NCBI GenBank assembly: GCA_030840805.1
Contig: JAVEDU010000035.1
Location: 32,907 to 96,906 of the forward strand
DNA: 64,000 nt
Reading direction: 5' to 3'
Source: Actinomycetota bacterium
GTDB lineage: Bacteria > Actinomycetota > Actinomycetes > Mycobacteriales > HKI-0501
The notes under the pieces were generated by a model that saw only the letters and a program-made list of their open reading frames with translations, was not told the origin of the DNA and made no database searches. Of this stretch, positions 19,547 through 30,892 are shown in pieces (positions within the stretch are counted from its first letter, which is position 1; each line of letters opens with the position of its first letter). Both the position numbers and the translations under genes were made by a program.

Positions 19547-20586
19547 ACCCGCACCTCGGACACCGACATCGAGGAGTCCGCCGGAATGTCCAATGTGGAC
19601 GGCACGGCGCCGGCGGCGACGAGATGCGAGCCGAGCGCCGCGACCATCGCCCCGTTGTCGGTGCAGAGCCCCGGCCGCGGCACGCGCAGCACGATTCCGG
19701 CGGCCTCGCAGCGGGACTCGGCGAGCGCGCGCAGCCGGGAGTTCGCCGCGACTCCCCCGCCGACGACGAGCGTGTCCACGCCCTGTTCCCGGCAGGCCGC
19801 GACGGCCTTGGCGGTGAGCACGTCGACCACCGCCTCCTGGAACGAGGCGGCGACGTCGGCCACCGGCACCGGCTCGCCGGCCCGCTCCCGGGCCTCCACC
19901 CAGCGCGCCACGGCCGTCTTCAGCCCGGAGAACGAGAAGTCGTACCGGTGCCCGGCGAGGTCCCGGGGGCCGGTGAGGCCGCGCGGGAAGGCGATCGCCA
20001 CCGACGACCCGGACCGCGCCTCGCGGTCGACGTGCGGCCCGCCGGGGAACGGCAGCCCGAGCAGCCGCGCCACCTTGTCGAACGCCTCGCCCGCCGCGTC
20101 GTCGATCGTCGCGCCGAGCGGTGTCACCTCGGCGGTGAGGTCGTCGACCCGGAGCAGCGACGAGTGCCCGCCGGACACCAGCAGGGCGATCGCGGGTGCC
20201 GGCAGCGGGCCGTGCTCGAGCGTGTCGACGGCGACGTGGGCGGCGAGGTGGTTCACGCCGTACAGCGGCTTGCCGGCGGCGAGCGCGTACGCCTTGGCGG
20301 CCGCGACGCCCACCAGCAGCGCGCCGGCGAGCCCCGGCCCGGCGGTCACCGCGATGGCGTCCACGTCGGACAGCTTCACCCCGGCCGTGGCGAGCGCCCG
20401 GTGCACGGTCGGCACCATCGCCTCCAGGTGCGCCCGGCTGGCCACCTCAGGCACGACCCCGCCGAACCGCGCATGACTGTCCACACTGGACGCCACCGCG
20501 TCGGCGAGCAGGGTGTGACCCCGGACGATGCCGACCCCGGTCTCGTCACACGACGTCTCGATGCCGAGCACCAGCGGCTCGCTCAC
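19543..20586 (-). CDS. tsaD: tRNA N6-adenosine threonylcarbamoyltransferase TsaD
   Basis: A 347-residue ASKHA-fold protein starting ...[15 protein letters not shown], with the iron-binding NHLAAH motif and the CTDNGAMVA segment near the C-terminus. It transfers the threonylcarbamoyl group to A37 of ANN-decoding tRNAs together with TsaB and TsaE. The GTG at 20586 overlaps the rimI stop (GTGA) with GGAGG upstream. It is complete. Confidence 0.97.
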   Translation of the reverse strand: MSEPLVLGIETSCDETGVGIVRGHTLLADAVASSVDSHARFGGVVPEVASRAHLEAMVPTVHRALATAGVKLSDVDAIAVTAGPGLAGALLVGVAAAKAYALAAGKPLYGVNHLAAHVAVDTLEHGPLPAPAIALLVSGGHSSLLRVDDLTAEVTPLGATIDDAAGEAFDKVARLLGLPFPGGPHVDREARSGSSVAIAFPRGLTGPRDLAGHRYDFSFSGLKTAVARWVEARERAGEPVPVADVAASFQEAVVDVLTAKAVAACREQGVDTLVVGGGVAANSRLRALAESRCEAAGIVLRVPRPGLCTDNGAMVAALGSHLVAAGAVPSTLDIPADSSMSVSEVRV

Positions 20587-21029
20587 AGGTCCTCCTTGAT
20601 CATGACCAGCGCATCGGTGCCGCTGGGCTGGTAGTAGCCGCGCCGCACCCCGGTCACCGCGAAACCCCGGCGCTCGTACAGGTGCCGCGCCACCGGGTTG
20701 TCCGCGGCGACCTCCAGGGCGACCTGCGGGGCACCGCGATGCGCGGCCTCGGCGAGCAGCGCGTCCAGCAACCGGGACCCGAGCCCGGTGCCCTGGGCGG
20801 AGCGGCGCACGGCGATGTTCTGGACCCACGCCGAGTCCGGATACACGCACAGTCCCGCGTAGCCGAGCAGCTCGTCGCCGTCCAGCGCGACCAGGTACCA
20901 GCGGTCGGCCCCGGCCAGCTCGGACCAGAACATCCCGGCCGTCCACCGTTCCGCGCCGAACAGCTCGTCCTCCACCGGGAGCACGTCGTCGATGTGCCAC
21001 CACCGCATCCGGGTGAGCTCCGTCGTCAC
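20583..21029 (-). CDS. rimI: Ribosomal protein S18-alanine N-acetyltransferase (GNAT)
   Basis: A 148-residue GNAT protein with the acetyl-CoA motif [18 protein letters not shown] and the C-terminal [13 protein letters not shown]. It sits between tsaB and tsaD with 4-bp overlaps on both sides, the usual RimI position. RimI acetylates the N-terminus of S18, although actinobacterial homologs may have other targets. The GTG start at 21029 is fixed by the GTGA overlap. Confidence 0.92.
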   Translation of the reverse strand: MTTELTRMRWWHIDDVLPVEDELFGAERWTAGMFWSELAGADRWYLVALDGDELLGYAGLCVYPDSAWVQNIAVRRSAQGTGLGSRLLDALLAEAAHRGAPQVALEVAADNPVARHLYERRGFAVTGVRRGYYQPSGTDALVMIKEDL

Positions 21030-21703
21030 CCGAGCACGCTCTTCCGGGCGGCCGGCTCCACCGCGTCCGGGCGGCGCAGGTACAGCGGGGTCAGCGGCTC
21101 GGCCGGCGCGCCCGCCGCGACCCGGGCCGCCGCGAGCGACAGCAGCGCCGTGACGTCGGGGTACTCGGGACCGGAGACGGGCAGGCCGAGGACGTCCCCG
21201 TACAGCAGGGCACCGGCACCGACCGCGCGGCGGGCCCCGGACGAGGCGGCGAGCGGGCCGACGTCGGCCGGCCGGTTCACCGCGGGCTCGGTCAGCCGGT
21301 CGCCCGTACCGCTGTAGACGGCCCAGTAGACCTCGCGCCGCCGGGCGTCGGTCGCCACCAGGAACGGGGCGCCGTCGTCGGCCACCGCGGCGGCGAGCGC
21401 GTCCAGCGAGCACACGCCGTACGTCGGGATGCCGAGCGCGTCGCCCAGCGCCGCCGCGGTGACCAGGCCCACCCGCAGACCGGTGAACGGGCCCGGTCCG
21501 ACATCCGCGGCCACCGCCCCGAGATCCGCCGCCGTCGCGCCCGCGTCCGCGAGGGACCGGGCGATCAGCGGGGCCAGCGCCTCGCCGTGCCTCTTGCCGT
21601 CGACGACGGTCTGCTCGGCGCGGACGCGGCACACGCCACCGGAGACGTCACCCACCCCGGCGGTGACGGCGGCGGACGAGGTGTCGAGGAGGAGTACCAG
21701 CAC
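21026..21703 (-). CDS. tsaB: tRNA threonylcarbamoyladenosine biosynthesis protein TsaB
   Basis: A 225-residue ASKHA-fold scaffold protein with the start [14 protein letters not shown], the [12 protein letters not shown] motif and CSLDALA. It dimerises with TsaD for t6A synthesis. The GTG at 21703 is preceded by GGGAG at short spacing. The gene lies 59 bp downstream of the acyl-CoA ligase, which separates it from tsaE. Confidence 0.93.
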   Translation of the reverse strand: MLVLLLDTSSAAVTAGVGDVSGGVCRVRAEQTVVDGKRHGEALAPLIARSLADAGATAADLGAVAADVGPGPFTGLRVGLVTAAALGDALGIPTYGVCSLDALAAAVADDGAPFLVATDARRREVYWAVYSGTGDRLTEPAVNRPADVGPLAASSGARRAVGAGALLYGDVLGLPVSGPEYPDVTALLSLAAARVAAGAPAEPLTPLYLRRPDAVEPAARKSVLG

Positions 21704-21762
21704 GACTCCCGAGACTAGCCGCGCCCGGGAGCGGCGACTGCCCCCGGGCGCGGCCGTACGCC

Positions 21763-23289
<1,527 letters not shown>

Positions 23290-23367
23290 GGTGTTACTCC
23301 TCGGTAAGTACGTGTGCCGGCTCACACAATGGCAGACCGCCGCACGGGCCACACCAGGGTCCCGCGC

Positions 23368-24165
23368 CTACCGGGGCTGCGCAGCCTCCGCCGGGGTCGG
23401 CGGGCGGACGAACGGCCGTGCCCGTTCCTCCACCGCACCGATGTCGGCATAGTTCTGCCGGGCCGCCGTCAGCGACAGCGCGCCGTTCGGACCGCCGCGC
23501 ACGACGTCCGCGTCCTCGTCGTCCTGCCCGTCGTCCTCCCAGGAACACACCGGACAGAGGTTGAACCCGCCCCGCTCCGGCAGCGTGACGTGCCGGCAGC
23601 AGGGGCACGGGTACGGGCCGTCCGCCGGCCCGCGCACCACCGAGAGCCGGTCGAGGCGGTCCACGTAGTCGTCCGCCCACAGCGCGGCGGAGTCGCCGAG
23701 CCGCCCGAGCCGGTCCGCCCAGTCACCGCCGTGTGGCACCAGGTCCACGGTGCGGACGTCGGTGTCCGTGCCCCGGGTGATCCGTACCTCGAGGTGGTCC
23801 CCGGCCAGCCGGTCCACCACGGCCTCGCCCCACTCGACCGCGGTCACCGCGTCGTCGAGCGTGACGTCCAGGTCGAGCGCGTCGATCTCCCCGGCGAGGT
23901 CCGGGGAGTCCCCGAGCCGGTACGCGTCCACGTGCACCAGCGGGACCCGCCCGCCCGGGTGGACGCGCGCGATGACGAACGTGGGGCTGGTGACCGCGCC
24001 CCGCACCCCGAGCCCGGTACCGAGACCCTGCGCGAACGCCGTCTTCCCGGCACCGAGGGGCCCGGTCAGCAGCAGCAGGTCACCGGGCCGCAGCAGCCGG
24101 GACAGCTGCTCACCGGCCCCGCGGGTGTCCTCCACCGTGGGCAGCTCGGCCGACCATCCGGTCAC
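23368..24165 (-). CDS. tsaE: TsaE ATPase fused to a C-terminal CPCC zinc-ribbon-like domain
   Basis: A 265-residue protein. Residues 1-150 are TsaE, with Walker A GPLGAGKT (35-42), SPTFVIARV and HVDAYRL, the ATPase that drives t6A synthesis. After a linker, residues about 184-245 carry YPCPCC (187-190), LCPVCSWEDDGQDD (204-217) and the LTAARQNYADIGA helix of the Cys-rich CPCC family. Normal TsaE ends near residue 150. The domains are in one uninterrupted frame, so this is a genuine fusion, not two genes. The role of the CPCC part is unknown; metal binding is likely. Confidence 0.88.
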   Translation of the reverse strand: MTGWSAELPTVEDTRGAGEQLSRLLRPGDLLLLTGPLGAGKTAFAQGLGTGLGVRGAVTSPTFVIARVHPGGRVPLVHVDAYRLGDSPDLAGEIDALDLDVTLDDAVTAVEWGEAVVDRLAGDHLEVRITRGTDTDVRTVDLVPHGGDWADRLGRLGDSAALWADDYVDRLDRLSVVRGPADGPYPCPCCRHVTLPERGGFNLCPVCSWEDDGQDDEDADVVRGGPNGALSLTAARQNYADIGAVEERARPFVRPPTPAEAAQPR

Positions 24166-24168
24166 GGC

Positions 24169-24726
24169 TCAACCTCCAAGTAGACGGGCGGCGTGGGCGA
24201 GATCCTCGCGCAGTGCCGCCATCGGCGCTCCACGGGGACCGAACCGGATCGCCGCCGAGGGATGGTAGGTGGCCAGCACCCGTCGGCCGCCGACCTCGTG
24301 CACCACGCCGCGGGACGCCCCCAGCCGGACGCCGCGGCCCAGGAACCAGCCGACCGAGGTGAGCCCGAGCGCCACCACCAGCTCCGGGGCGATCAGGTCG
24401 AGCTGCCGGTCCAGCCAGGGGCGGCACCGCTCGATCTCCGGCCGCTTCGGGGCGCGGTTGCCCGGTGGCCGGCACTTCAGCACGTTCACCACGGCCACCG
24501 CGTCGCGGTCGAGCCCCGCCTCGGCGAGCAGCACGTCCAGCAGCTGACCGGCCTTGCCGACGAACGGCCGCCCGGCCAGGTCCTCCTGGGCGCCGGGCGC
24601 CTCGCCGACCAGCGCCAGCCGGGCGCCGCGCGGGGCCTCGCCGACCACCACGGTGGTCCGCGCGGCGGCCAGCTCCGGGCAGGCCGTGCACCCGGTCATC
24701 GCCGAGCCGAGGGCGGTCCAGCTCAC
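24169..24726 (-). CDS. Type-4 (iron-sulfur) uracil-DNA glycosylase
   Basis: A 185-residue enzyme with motif A GEAPGAQEDLAGRPFVG, motif B YHPSAAIRF and four cysteines for a [4Fe-4S] cluster (two in CTACPEL, then VLKCRPP and ERCRPWL). It removes uracil from DNA. Motif A GEAPG-x-x-ED separates it from family 5. It is 3 bp before tsaE and overlaps the hydrolase by 4 bp, so it is part of the glmS-to-tsaE operon. Confidence 0.92.
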   Translation of the reverse strand: MSWTALGSAMTGCTACPELAAARTTVVVGEAPRGARLALVGEAPGAQEDLAGRPFVGKAGQLLDVLLAEAGLDRDAVAVVNVLKCRPPGNRAPKRPEIERCRPWLDRQLDLIAPELVVALGLTSVGWFLGRGVRLGASRGVVHEVGGRRVLATYHPSAAIRFGPRGAPMAALREDLAHAARLLGG

Positions 24727-25934
24727 GCGGACTTCCTCCGCCGGACGCGGCGCAGCCGCCGCCGCTCGGTGGACCCGGCCTCGTCGGCCTTCTCGGCGCG
24801 CTCGGCCCGCGCCTGCCTCCGCCTCGGCGTCTCGGGCGCCCGCTCGCCGGGCAGCGCCCGGGCGGCGCGCTGCAGGAACGCCAGCAGATGCGCGTTCACC
24901 ACGTCGGCGTGCTCCATCAGCGTCACGTGGCCGCCGTCGGCGATCTCCACGTACTCCGCACCCGGCAGCAGCCGCGCCATCTCCTCGGTGTGCTCGATCG
25001 GCGTGAGCAGGTCGTCCTCGCCGCCGATCAACAGGGACTCGATGCCGTCGAAGACCTCCAGCGCCGCGTACCGCTCGTGGTCGGACAGCGTGCGCAGGTA
25101 GCCGGCGACCACGTCCAGCGGGGTCGCGGAGTTCATCTGCTCGACGTACCGCACGAGCGACGGGCTCACGTCCGCGCCGCCGAACCCGTACCGCCGGGTC
25201 AGCAGGTACGCGAGGTCGCTGCCGGCCGCCCGGCCCTTCTCCAGCAGGCCCGGGCGGGCGCGCAGGGCGGCGGCGAACGCCGGGGTGAGCGGGCGGCGGA
25301 TGCGTCCCACCAGGTCCGCGACGGGCCCCGGCAGGCCGAGCGCGACCGCGTCGAGGTCACCGGCCGAGGTGGAGACCAGCGCGATCCCGACCACCCGGGA
25401 CTCGAACAGCTCGGGGTGGTGCTCGGCGAGCGCCATGATCGTCATGCCGCCCATCGAGTGGCCGGCGAGCACGAGCGGCCCGGCCGGCGCGACCTGGGCG
25501 ATCACCGCGGCCAGGTCCTCGCCCAGCTCGTCGATGGAGTAGTCCCCGGACGGCTTGCGGCCGCTGCGGCCGTGCCCGGGCTGGTCGTAGAAGACCGCCC
25601 GCACCCGGGGCTTGGGCACCGCGCCCAGGGCCCGGCGCTGGAAGTGCCAGGTGCCCATGTCGAGGGCGAACCCGTGCACGAACACGACCGTCAGCTCCGG
25701 TTCGCCCTCGGCCGGCTCGACGACCTCGACGTGCAGGTCGACCCCGTCCTGGCCGGACACGGTGAACTCCGCGTCGCACGGCATCCGGCCGAACGACTCG
25801 TCGGCGTACGGGTCGGCGACCCGGTTCCGGGCCCGGCCGACGGCGAACCGCTCGGTCGCGAGGCCCGCGGCCACGCCCGCGGCGGCGACGCCCAGCAGCG
25901 CACCGACGAGCCCCGCCCGACGTGGTGCGCTCAT
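24723..25934 (-). CDS. Alpha/beta-fold hydrolase, membrane-anchored
   Basis: A 403-residue protein with an N-terminal hydrophobic helix (about 7-25), an alpha/beta hydrolase core with the nucleophile elbow GHSMGG and a catalytic histidine in ADGGHVTLMEH, and a highly basic C-terminal tail (last 40 residues). Such a hydrolase between alr and tsaE is a common actinobacterial arrangement. The substrate is unknown. It overlaps alr and the glycosylase gene by 4 bp each. Confidence 0.88.
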   Translation of the reverse strand: MSAPRRAGLVGALLGVAAAGVAAGLATERFAVGRARNRVADPYADESFGRMPCDAEFTVSGQDGVDLHVEVVEPAEGEPELTVVFVHGFALDMGTWHFQRRALGAVPKPRVRAVFYDQPGHGRSGRKPSGDYSIDELGEDLAAVIAQVAPAGPLVLAGHSMGGMTIMALAEHHPELFESRVVGIALVSTSAGDLDAVALGLPGPVADLVGRIRRPLTPAFAAALRARPGLLEKGRAAGSDLAYLLTRRYGFGGADVSPSLVRYVEQMNSATPLDVVAGYLRTLSDHERYAALEVFDGIESLLIGGEDDLLTPIEHTEEMARLLPGAEYVEIADGGHVTLMEHADVVNAHLLAFLQRAARALPGERAPETPRRRQARAERAEKADEAGSTERRRLRRVRRRKSA

Positions 25935-27052
25935 CTGCCGTCCCCCCGGTAGGTCCGTGGTACCCGTGCCCCGACGCGGGTCACGATCTCGTAGTTGATC
26001 GTGTCCAGCACCTCGGCCCAGTCGTCGACGGTCGGTTCGCCGTCGTCGCCCGGCCCGAACAGCACCGCGTCGTCGCCGGCCCGCACGTCGTCGTCGCCGA
26101 CGTCCACCACCACCTGGTCCATGCAGACCCGGCCGACGATCACCCGCCGACGGCCGCCGACCAGCACCGGCCCGCGGCTCGACGCGGCCCGCGGGATGCC
26201 GTCGGCGTACCCGAGCGGCACCAGCACCAGCGTCGTCTCCCGCTCGGTCGTGTACGTGTGGCCGTACGAGACGCCCTGTCCGGCCGGTACGCGCTTGGCG
26301 TTGACCAGGGACGCCCGCAGGGTCATCGCCGGCCGCAGCCCGAACGTGTCACCGGCGATCGGCGACAGCCCGTACAGCGCGATCCCGGGCCGCACGAGGT
26401 CGAAGTGCGCGCCGGGCAGGGTGAGCGTGGCGGGAGAGTTCGCCATGTGCCGCAGCTCGGGGCGGATCCCGGCGGACTCGGCGGTCGCCAGCGCCTCGGT
26501 GAACACCGCGAGCTGCCGTGCGTTCGCGGGATGCCCCACCTCGTCGGCGCGGGCGAAGTGGCTCCAGACCCCGACGACGTCGACGGTGCCCTCGGCGACG
26601 TGCCGGCGGGCCGCGGCCAGCAGGTCCGGCCAGTCGGCGACCGTGGCCCCGTTGCGGCCGAGCCCGGTGTCGACCTTGAGGTGGACGCGGGCGGTCAGGC
26701 CGGTCTCCCGGGCGGCGGCGGCCACCTCGTCGAGCCCGGCCACGGTGGCCGCGGACAGGTCGATGTCGGCGCCCACCGCGCCGGCCAGCACCTGGCCCGG
26801 CGCGATCAGCCACGCGAACACGGGCGCCGTGATCCCGGCCGCCCGCAGCGCCAGCGCCTCGGGCACCGTGCAGGCGCCCAGCCACGTGGCACCCCCGGCG
26901 AGCGCGGCCCGCGCGGTCGGCACCATCCCGTGCCCGTACCCGTCGGCCTTCACGACGGCCATGACCTGCGCGGACGTGCCGGCGGCGAGGCGCTCGGTGT
27001 TCGCGCGGACGGCGTCGAGGTCGATGATCGCCTCGGCCTGGGGGACGGACAT
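25931..27052 (-). CDS. alr: Alanine racemase
   Basis: A 373-residue PLP enzyme with the lysine in AVVKADGYGHG (about 30-40) and the C-terminal catalytic tyrosine region GVSYGHTY. It supplies D-alanine for peptidoglycan. The ATG at 27052 has GGAGA 8-9 nt upstream. The open frame extends further upstream into the nnr gene but is not coding there. It is 5 bp from the nnr stop. Confidence 0.95.
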   Translation of the reverse strand: MSVPQAEAIIDLDAVRANTERLAAGTSAQVMAVVKADGYGHGMVPTARAALAGGATWLGACTVPEALALRAAGITAPVFAWLIAPGQVLAGAVGADIDLSAATVAGLDEVAAAARETGLTARVHLKVDTGLGRNGATVADWPDLLAAARRHVAEGTVDVVGVWSHFARADEVGHPANARQLAVFTEALATAESAGIRPELRHMANSPATLTLPGAHFDLVRPGIALYGLSPIAGDTFGLRPAMTLRASLVNAKRVPAGQGVSYGHTYTTERETTLVLVPLGYADGIPRAASSRGPVLVGGRRRVIVGRVCMDQVVVDVGDDDVRAGDDAVLFGPGDDGEPTVDDWAEVLDTINYEIVTRVGARVPRTYRGDGR

Positions 27053-27057
27053 GCCCG

Positions 27058-28485
27058 TCAGTCTCCCAGCACGGTGGCGACGGCCGGTCGCAGCCCGTCC
27101 ACCACCCGACCGGCGCTGACCGGCCCCGCCTCGGCGGCGATCCGCCCGGCCAGCCCGTGCACGAATGCCGCCGCGGCGGCCGCCTCGGCCGCGGGCACCC
27201 CGGCGGCCAGGATCGCCGCGCCGATGCCGCTGAGCACGTCGCCGCTGCCGGCGGTCGCGAGCTCCGCGGTGCCGGTCGGGTTCACGTACGCGCCGCCCCG
27301 CTCGTCGGCGACGATCGTTCGGTACCCCTTCAGCAGCACGGTGCACCGCAGGTCGGCCGCCGCCGCTCGGGCCGCACCGAGCCGGTCCTCGCCCACCGGC
27401 CCGAACAGCCGCCGGAACTCCCCGTCGTGCGGCGTCAGCACGGTCGGGGCGACCCGGTCCCGGACCCACTCGGGGTGCCGGGCGAGCACCGTGAGCGCGT
27501 CGGCGTCGATCAGCACCGGCACGTCGGTGGCGAGCACCCTCCGCAGGGTCGCCGCGGCGGGGACGTCCGTGCCGAGTCCCGACCCGACCGCCCACGCCTG
27601 GACGCGGCCCGCCTCGGCCACCGAGTCCGTCACGATCACCTCGGGGTAGGCGGCGCGGACCCGGTCGGCCGCATGCCCGGCGTACCGGACCATGCCGGCC
27701 GGGCCGGCCAGCGCGGCACCGACGGCGAGCAGTGCGGCACCCGGGTACCGGGCCGAGCCGGCGGCGATGCCCACGACCCCTCGCGAGTACTTGTCGTCGT
27801 CGGGCCGCGGCCGGGGCCACCGGCCGGCCACGTCGACGGCATCCGGCACCGCCACATCGGGCTCGGCCAGGTACGGGCCGAGCCCGATGTCCACCAGCTC
27901 GACCAGGCCCGCCCGCTCCGCACCGGGCCCGACGACCAGCCCCGGCTTGAGGCAGCCGAACGTCACGGTCAGGTCCGCCCGCACCGCGTCGCCGGGGACC
28001 GCGCCGGTGTCGGCCTCGACGCCGCTCGGCACGTCCACGGCGACCGTCGCCGCGCCGGTCAGCGCCGCGGCGGCGACCGCCCGGACCGCGTCCGGGCGCA
28101 GGCTCCCGTGGCCGCCGATCCCGACGATGCCGTCGACCACCAGGTCGAGCCGGGCCGGTACCGCGTCGGTGACCCGGCCGCCGGCCGCCCGCAACGCCGC
28201 CAGACCCTCCGCATGTGCCCGCTCCTGGCTCAGCAGCAGGGCCCGGACGTGGGCGCCGCGGCGGGCCAGCCGTGCCCCGGCGTACAGCGCGTCCCCGCCG
28301 TTGTCCCCGGACCCGACCAGCAGCAGCACCTGCGACCCGTACAGGCCGGCGGACTCCCGCAGCAGGACGGCGCAGCGCCGGGCGAGCCCGGCCGCGGCGC
28401 GCTGCATCAGCGCGCCCTCGCCGAGCGTGGCCATGAGCGCGCGCTCGGCCGCCCTGACCTGCGCCACCCGGTACGCCGGCCTCAT
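27058..28485 (-). CDS. nnr: Bifunctional NAD(P)HX epimerase/dehydratase
   Basis: A 475-residue fusion. The N-terminal epimerase (about 1-220) has VGSGDNGGDALYA and a conserved VDGIVGIGGHG. The C-terminal ADP/ATP-dependent dehydratase (about 225-475) has LTPHDGEFRRLFG and AGSGDVLSGIGAA. It repairs hydrated NAD(P)H. The gene sits between acpS and alr with gaps of 4-5 bp, the standard actinobacterial order. Confidence 0.93.
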   Translation of the reverse strand: MRPAYRVAQVRAAERALMATLGEGALMQRAAAGLARRCAVLLRESAGLYGSQVLLLVGSGDNGGDALYAGARLARRGAHVRALLLSQERAHAEGLAALRAAGGRVTDAVPARLDLVVDGIVGIGGHGSLRPDAVRAVAAAALTGAATVAVDVPSGVEADTGAVPGDAVRADLTVTFGCLKPGLVVGPGAERAGLVELVDIGLGPYLAEPDVAVPDAVDVAGRWPRPRPDDDKYSRGVVGIAAGSARYPGAALLAVGAALAGPAGMVRYAGHAADRVRAAYPEVIVTDSVAEAGRVQAWAVGSGLGTDVPAAATLRRVLATDVPVLIDADALTVLARHPEWVRDRVAPTVLTPHDGEFRRLFGPVGEDRLGAARAAAADLRCTVLLKGYRTIVADERGGAYVNPTGTAELATAGSGDVLSGIGAAILAAGVPAAEAAAAAAFVHGLAGRIAAEAGPVSAGRVVDGLRPAVATVLGD

Positions 28486-28489
28486 GGCG

Positions 28490-28858
28490 TCAACTCTCCG
28501 CCACCACCATGGCCGAGGCGATGCCGCCGTCGTGGGACAGCGAGAGGTGCCACCGGACGATGCCCAGCTCGGCGGCGGTCTGCGCCACCGTCCCGGCCAC
28601 CGTGAGCCACGGCCGTCCGTCGACGTCCGACACGACCTCGCAGTCGTGCCACGCCAGGTGCCCCGGCGCGCCGAGGGCCTTGGCGACGGCCTCCTTCGCG
28701 GCGAACCGGGCCGCGAGCGACTCCGCCGACCGCGGGTTCCCGGCCGGGGTCAGCCGCTCGGCGTCGGTGAACAGCCGATCCCGCAGGAGTGGCGTCCGCC
28801 TCAGGGCAGCCTCGAACCGCTCGACGAGCACGACATCCATCCCGACGCTGACGATCAC
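28490..28858 (-). CDS. acpS: Holo-[acyl-carrier-protein] synthase
   Basis: A 122-residue phosphopantetheinyl transferase of the AcpS type: start [12 protein letters not shown] with the metal-binding Asp, then [15 protein letters not shown] and WHLSLSHDG. It attaches phosphopantetheine to acyl carrier protein. The start is GTG 28858, three bp after the glmS stop. Confidence 0.94.
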   Translation of the reverse strand: MIVSVGMDVVLVERFEAALRRTPLLRDRLFTDAERLTPAGNPRSAESLAARFAAKEAVAKALGAPGHLAWHDCEVVSDVDGRPWLTVAGTVAQTAAELGIVRWHLSLSHDGGIASAMVVAES

Positions 28859-28861
28859 CGA

Positions 28862-30736
28862 TTACTCGACGGTGACCGACTTGGCGAGGTTCCGCGGCTG
28901 GTCGACATCGTGGCCGCGGGCCGTGGCGATCTCGCAGGCGAGCACCTGCAGCGGCACGGTCGTCACAAGCGGCGCCAGCAGCGTCGGCGTGCGCGGCACC
29001 CGGATCAGGTGGTCCGCGTACGGCACGACGTCCTCGTCACCCTCCTCGGCGATGATGATGGTGCGCGCACCCCGGGCCCGTACCTCCTGGATGTTGCTCA
29101 CCACCTTGCCGTGCAGCGACTCGCGTCCGTGCGGCGACGGCACCACGGCCACGACCGGGGTGCCCTGGTCGATCAGCGCGATCGGGCCGTGCTTGAGCTC
29201 ACCGGCCGCGAAGCCCTCGGCGTGCATGTACGCCAGCTCCTTGAGCTTCAGCGCACCCTCGAGGGCCACCGGGTAGCCGACGTGCCGGCCGAGGAAGAGC
29301 ACCTGGCCCGACTTCGCCAGGTCACGGGCGAGCTCCCGGACCGGCTCCATCGTCTTCAGCACCTCGGCGATCGCCTCGGGCATCCGCTGCAGCTGCTCGA
29401 CGACCGCGCTGACCTCGTCGGCGTACTTGATCCCGCGCACCTGCGCGAGGTACAGCCCGACCAGGTACACGGCCGCGAGCTGCGTCAGGAACGCCTTCGT
29501 CGACGCGACGGCGACCTCCGGCCCCGCCCGGGTGTAGAGGACCGCGTCGGACTCGCGCGGGATGGTGGTCCCGTTGGTGTTGCAGATCGCCAGCACGCGG
29601 GCCTTCTGCTCCTTGGCGTGCCGGAGCGCCATCAGGGTGTCCATGGTCTCGCCGGACTGGCTGATGGCGATGACCAGCGTCGAGCGGTCCAGCACCGGGT
29701 CCCGGTACCGGAACTCGCTCGCGAGCTCCACCTCGCAGGGCACCCGGGTCCAGTGCTCGATCGCGTACTTGGCGATCATGCCCGCGTGGTACGCCGTGCC
29801 ACAGGCGATGATGAAGACCTTGTCGATGTCGCGCAGGTCCTCGTCGGACAGCCGCATCTCGTCGAGCAGGATCTCGCCGTGCTCGGTGAGCCGGCCGCGC
29901 AGCGTGTCGGCCACGGCCTGCGGCTGCTCGGCGATCTCCTTGAGCATGAAGTGGTCGTAGCCGCCCTTCTCGGCGGCGGAGGCGTCCCAGTCGACGTGGT
30001 AATCGCGGCCCTCGGCGGCGGCACCGGCGAACGTCGTCACGGTGATGGCGTCCGGGGTGATCTCGACGACCTGGTCCTGGCCGAGCTCGACGGCCTCGCG
30101 GGTGTGCTCGATGAACGCCGAGACGTCGGAGGCGAGGAAGTTCTCGCCCTGCCCGCGGCCCGCCACCAACGGGGAGTTCCGGCGGGCGCCCACGACGACG
30201 TCGGGCAGATCCCGGTGCACGGCGAGGAGCGTGAACGCGCCCTCCAGCCGGCGGGCCACCCGGCGCATCGCCTCGGCCAGCCGGCTGGTGGTGTCCGCGG
30301 GGACCTCGGCGTACGCGCGGGCCAGCAGGTGCGCGGCGCACTCGGTGTCGGTGTCGCTGGCGAACTCGACGCCCGCCGCCTCCAGCTCGGTGCGCAGCTG
30401 GGCGAAGTTCTCGATGATCCCGTTGTGGATGACCGCGATCGCGCGGTCCTCCGACAGGTGCGGGTGGGCGTTCCGGTCGTTCGGGGCGCCGTGGGTGGCC
30501 CAGCGGGTGTGCCCGATGCCGGTGCTTCCCGCCGCGATCCCGTCCGCGACCGTGTGGCCCGACACGGCCTCGGTCAGATTGGCGAGCTTGCCGGCCTTCT
30601 TCTCGGTGGCCAGCTCGCCCTGGTGGACGATCGCCACGCCCGCCGAGTCATACCCGCGGTACTCGAGGCGCCGCAGCCCCTCCAGCACCACGTCCAGCGC
30701 ACGCTGCCCGCCGACGTATCCCACGATTCCGCACAT
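28862..30736 (-). CDS. glmS: Glutamine-fructose-6-phosphate aminotransferase
   Basis: A 624-residue enzyme starting MCGIVGYVG, with the nucleophile Cys2 exposed after Met removal. An N-terminal glutaminase domain is followed by two SIS domains and the C-terminal PRNLAKSVTVE. It makes glucosamine-6-phosphate. There is no ribosome site before the ATG, and a -10-like TACTCT (30750-30745) ends 8 nt upstream, so the transcript may be leaderless. No glmS ribozyme was seen. It heads the operon glmS-acpS-nnr-alr-hydrolase-udg-tsaE. Confidence 0.97.
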   Translation of the reverse strand: MCGIVGYVGGQRALDVVLEGLRRLEYRGYDSAGVAIVHQGELATEKKAGKLANLTEAVSGHTVADGIAAGSTGIGHTRWATHGAPNDRNAHPHLSEDRAIAVIHNGIIENFAQLRTELEAAGVEFASDTDTECAAHLLARAYAEVPADTTSRLAEAMRRVARRLEGAFTLLAVHRDLPDVVVGARRNSPLVAGRGQGENFLASDVSAFIEHTREAVELGQDQVVEITPDAITVTTFAGAAAEGRDYHVDWDASAAEKGGYDHFMLKEIAEQPQAVADTLRGRLTEHGEILLDEMRLSDEDLRDIDKVFIIACGTAYHAGMIAKYAIEHWTRVPCEVELASEFRYRDPVLDRSTLVIAISQSGETMDTLMALRHAKEQKARVLAICNTNGTTIPRESDAVLYTRAGPEVAVASTKAFLTQLAAVYLVGLYLAQVRGIKYADEVSAVVEQLQRMPEAIAEVLKTMEPVRELARDLAKSGQVLFLGRHVGYPVALEGALKLKELAYMHAEGFAAGELKHGPIALIDQGTPVVAVVPSPHGRESLHGKVVSNIQEVRARGARTIIIAEEGDEDVVPYADHLIRVPRTPTLLAPLVTTVPLQVLACEIATARGHDVDQPRNLAKSVTVE

Positions 30737-30841
30737 GGTGTCCGAGAGTAGCCGAGATCGGGGGCCGCCCAGGTACACCGGCGCGGTGACGTATCCGGCA
30801 ACACAGCACGGGCACGCTCCGGCGGCCCGCCGCCTTGTCCC

Positions 30842-30892
30842 TGATCACGAGTCCGTTTTCGTACCGGGGCAGCGAAAAGGGACTCGTGATCA
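30842..30892. repeat. 20-bp inverted repeat between glmM and glmS
   Basis: TGATCACGAGTCCGTTTTCG (30842-30861) pairs with 30873-30892 with a single mismatch around an 11-nt loop. The element begins 16 bp after the glmM stop on the minus strand. It may be a glmM terminator. Its GATCA ends recall the palindrome at 19086, although the sequences otherwise differ. Confidence 0.8.

Noticed and set aside
27692..30751. A plus-strand frame of about 1000 codons opposite nnr, acpS and glmS
   Set aside because: Same reason: low-complexity translation and complete overlap with conserved genes.
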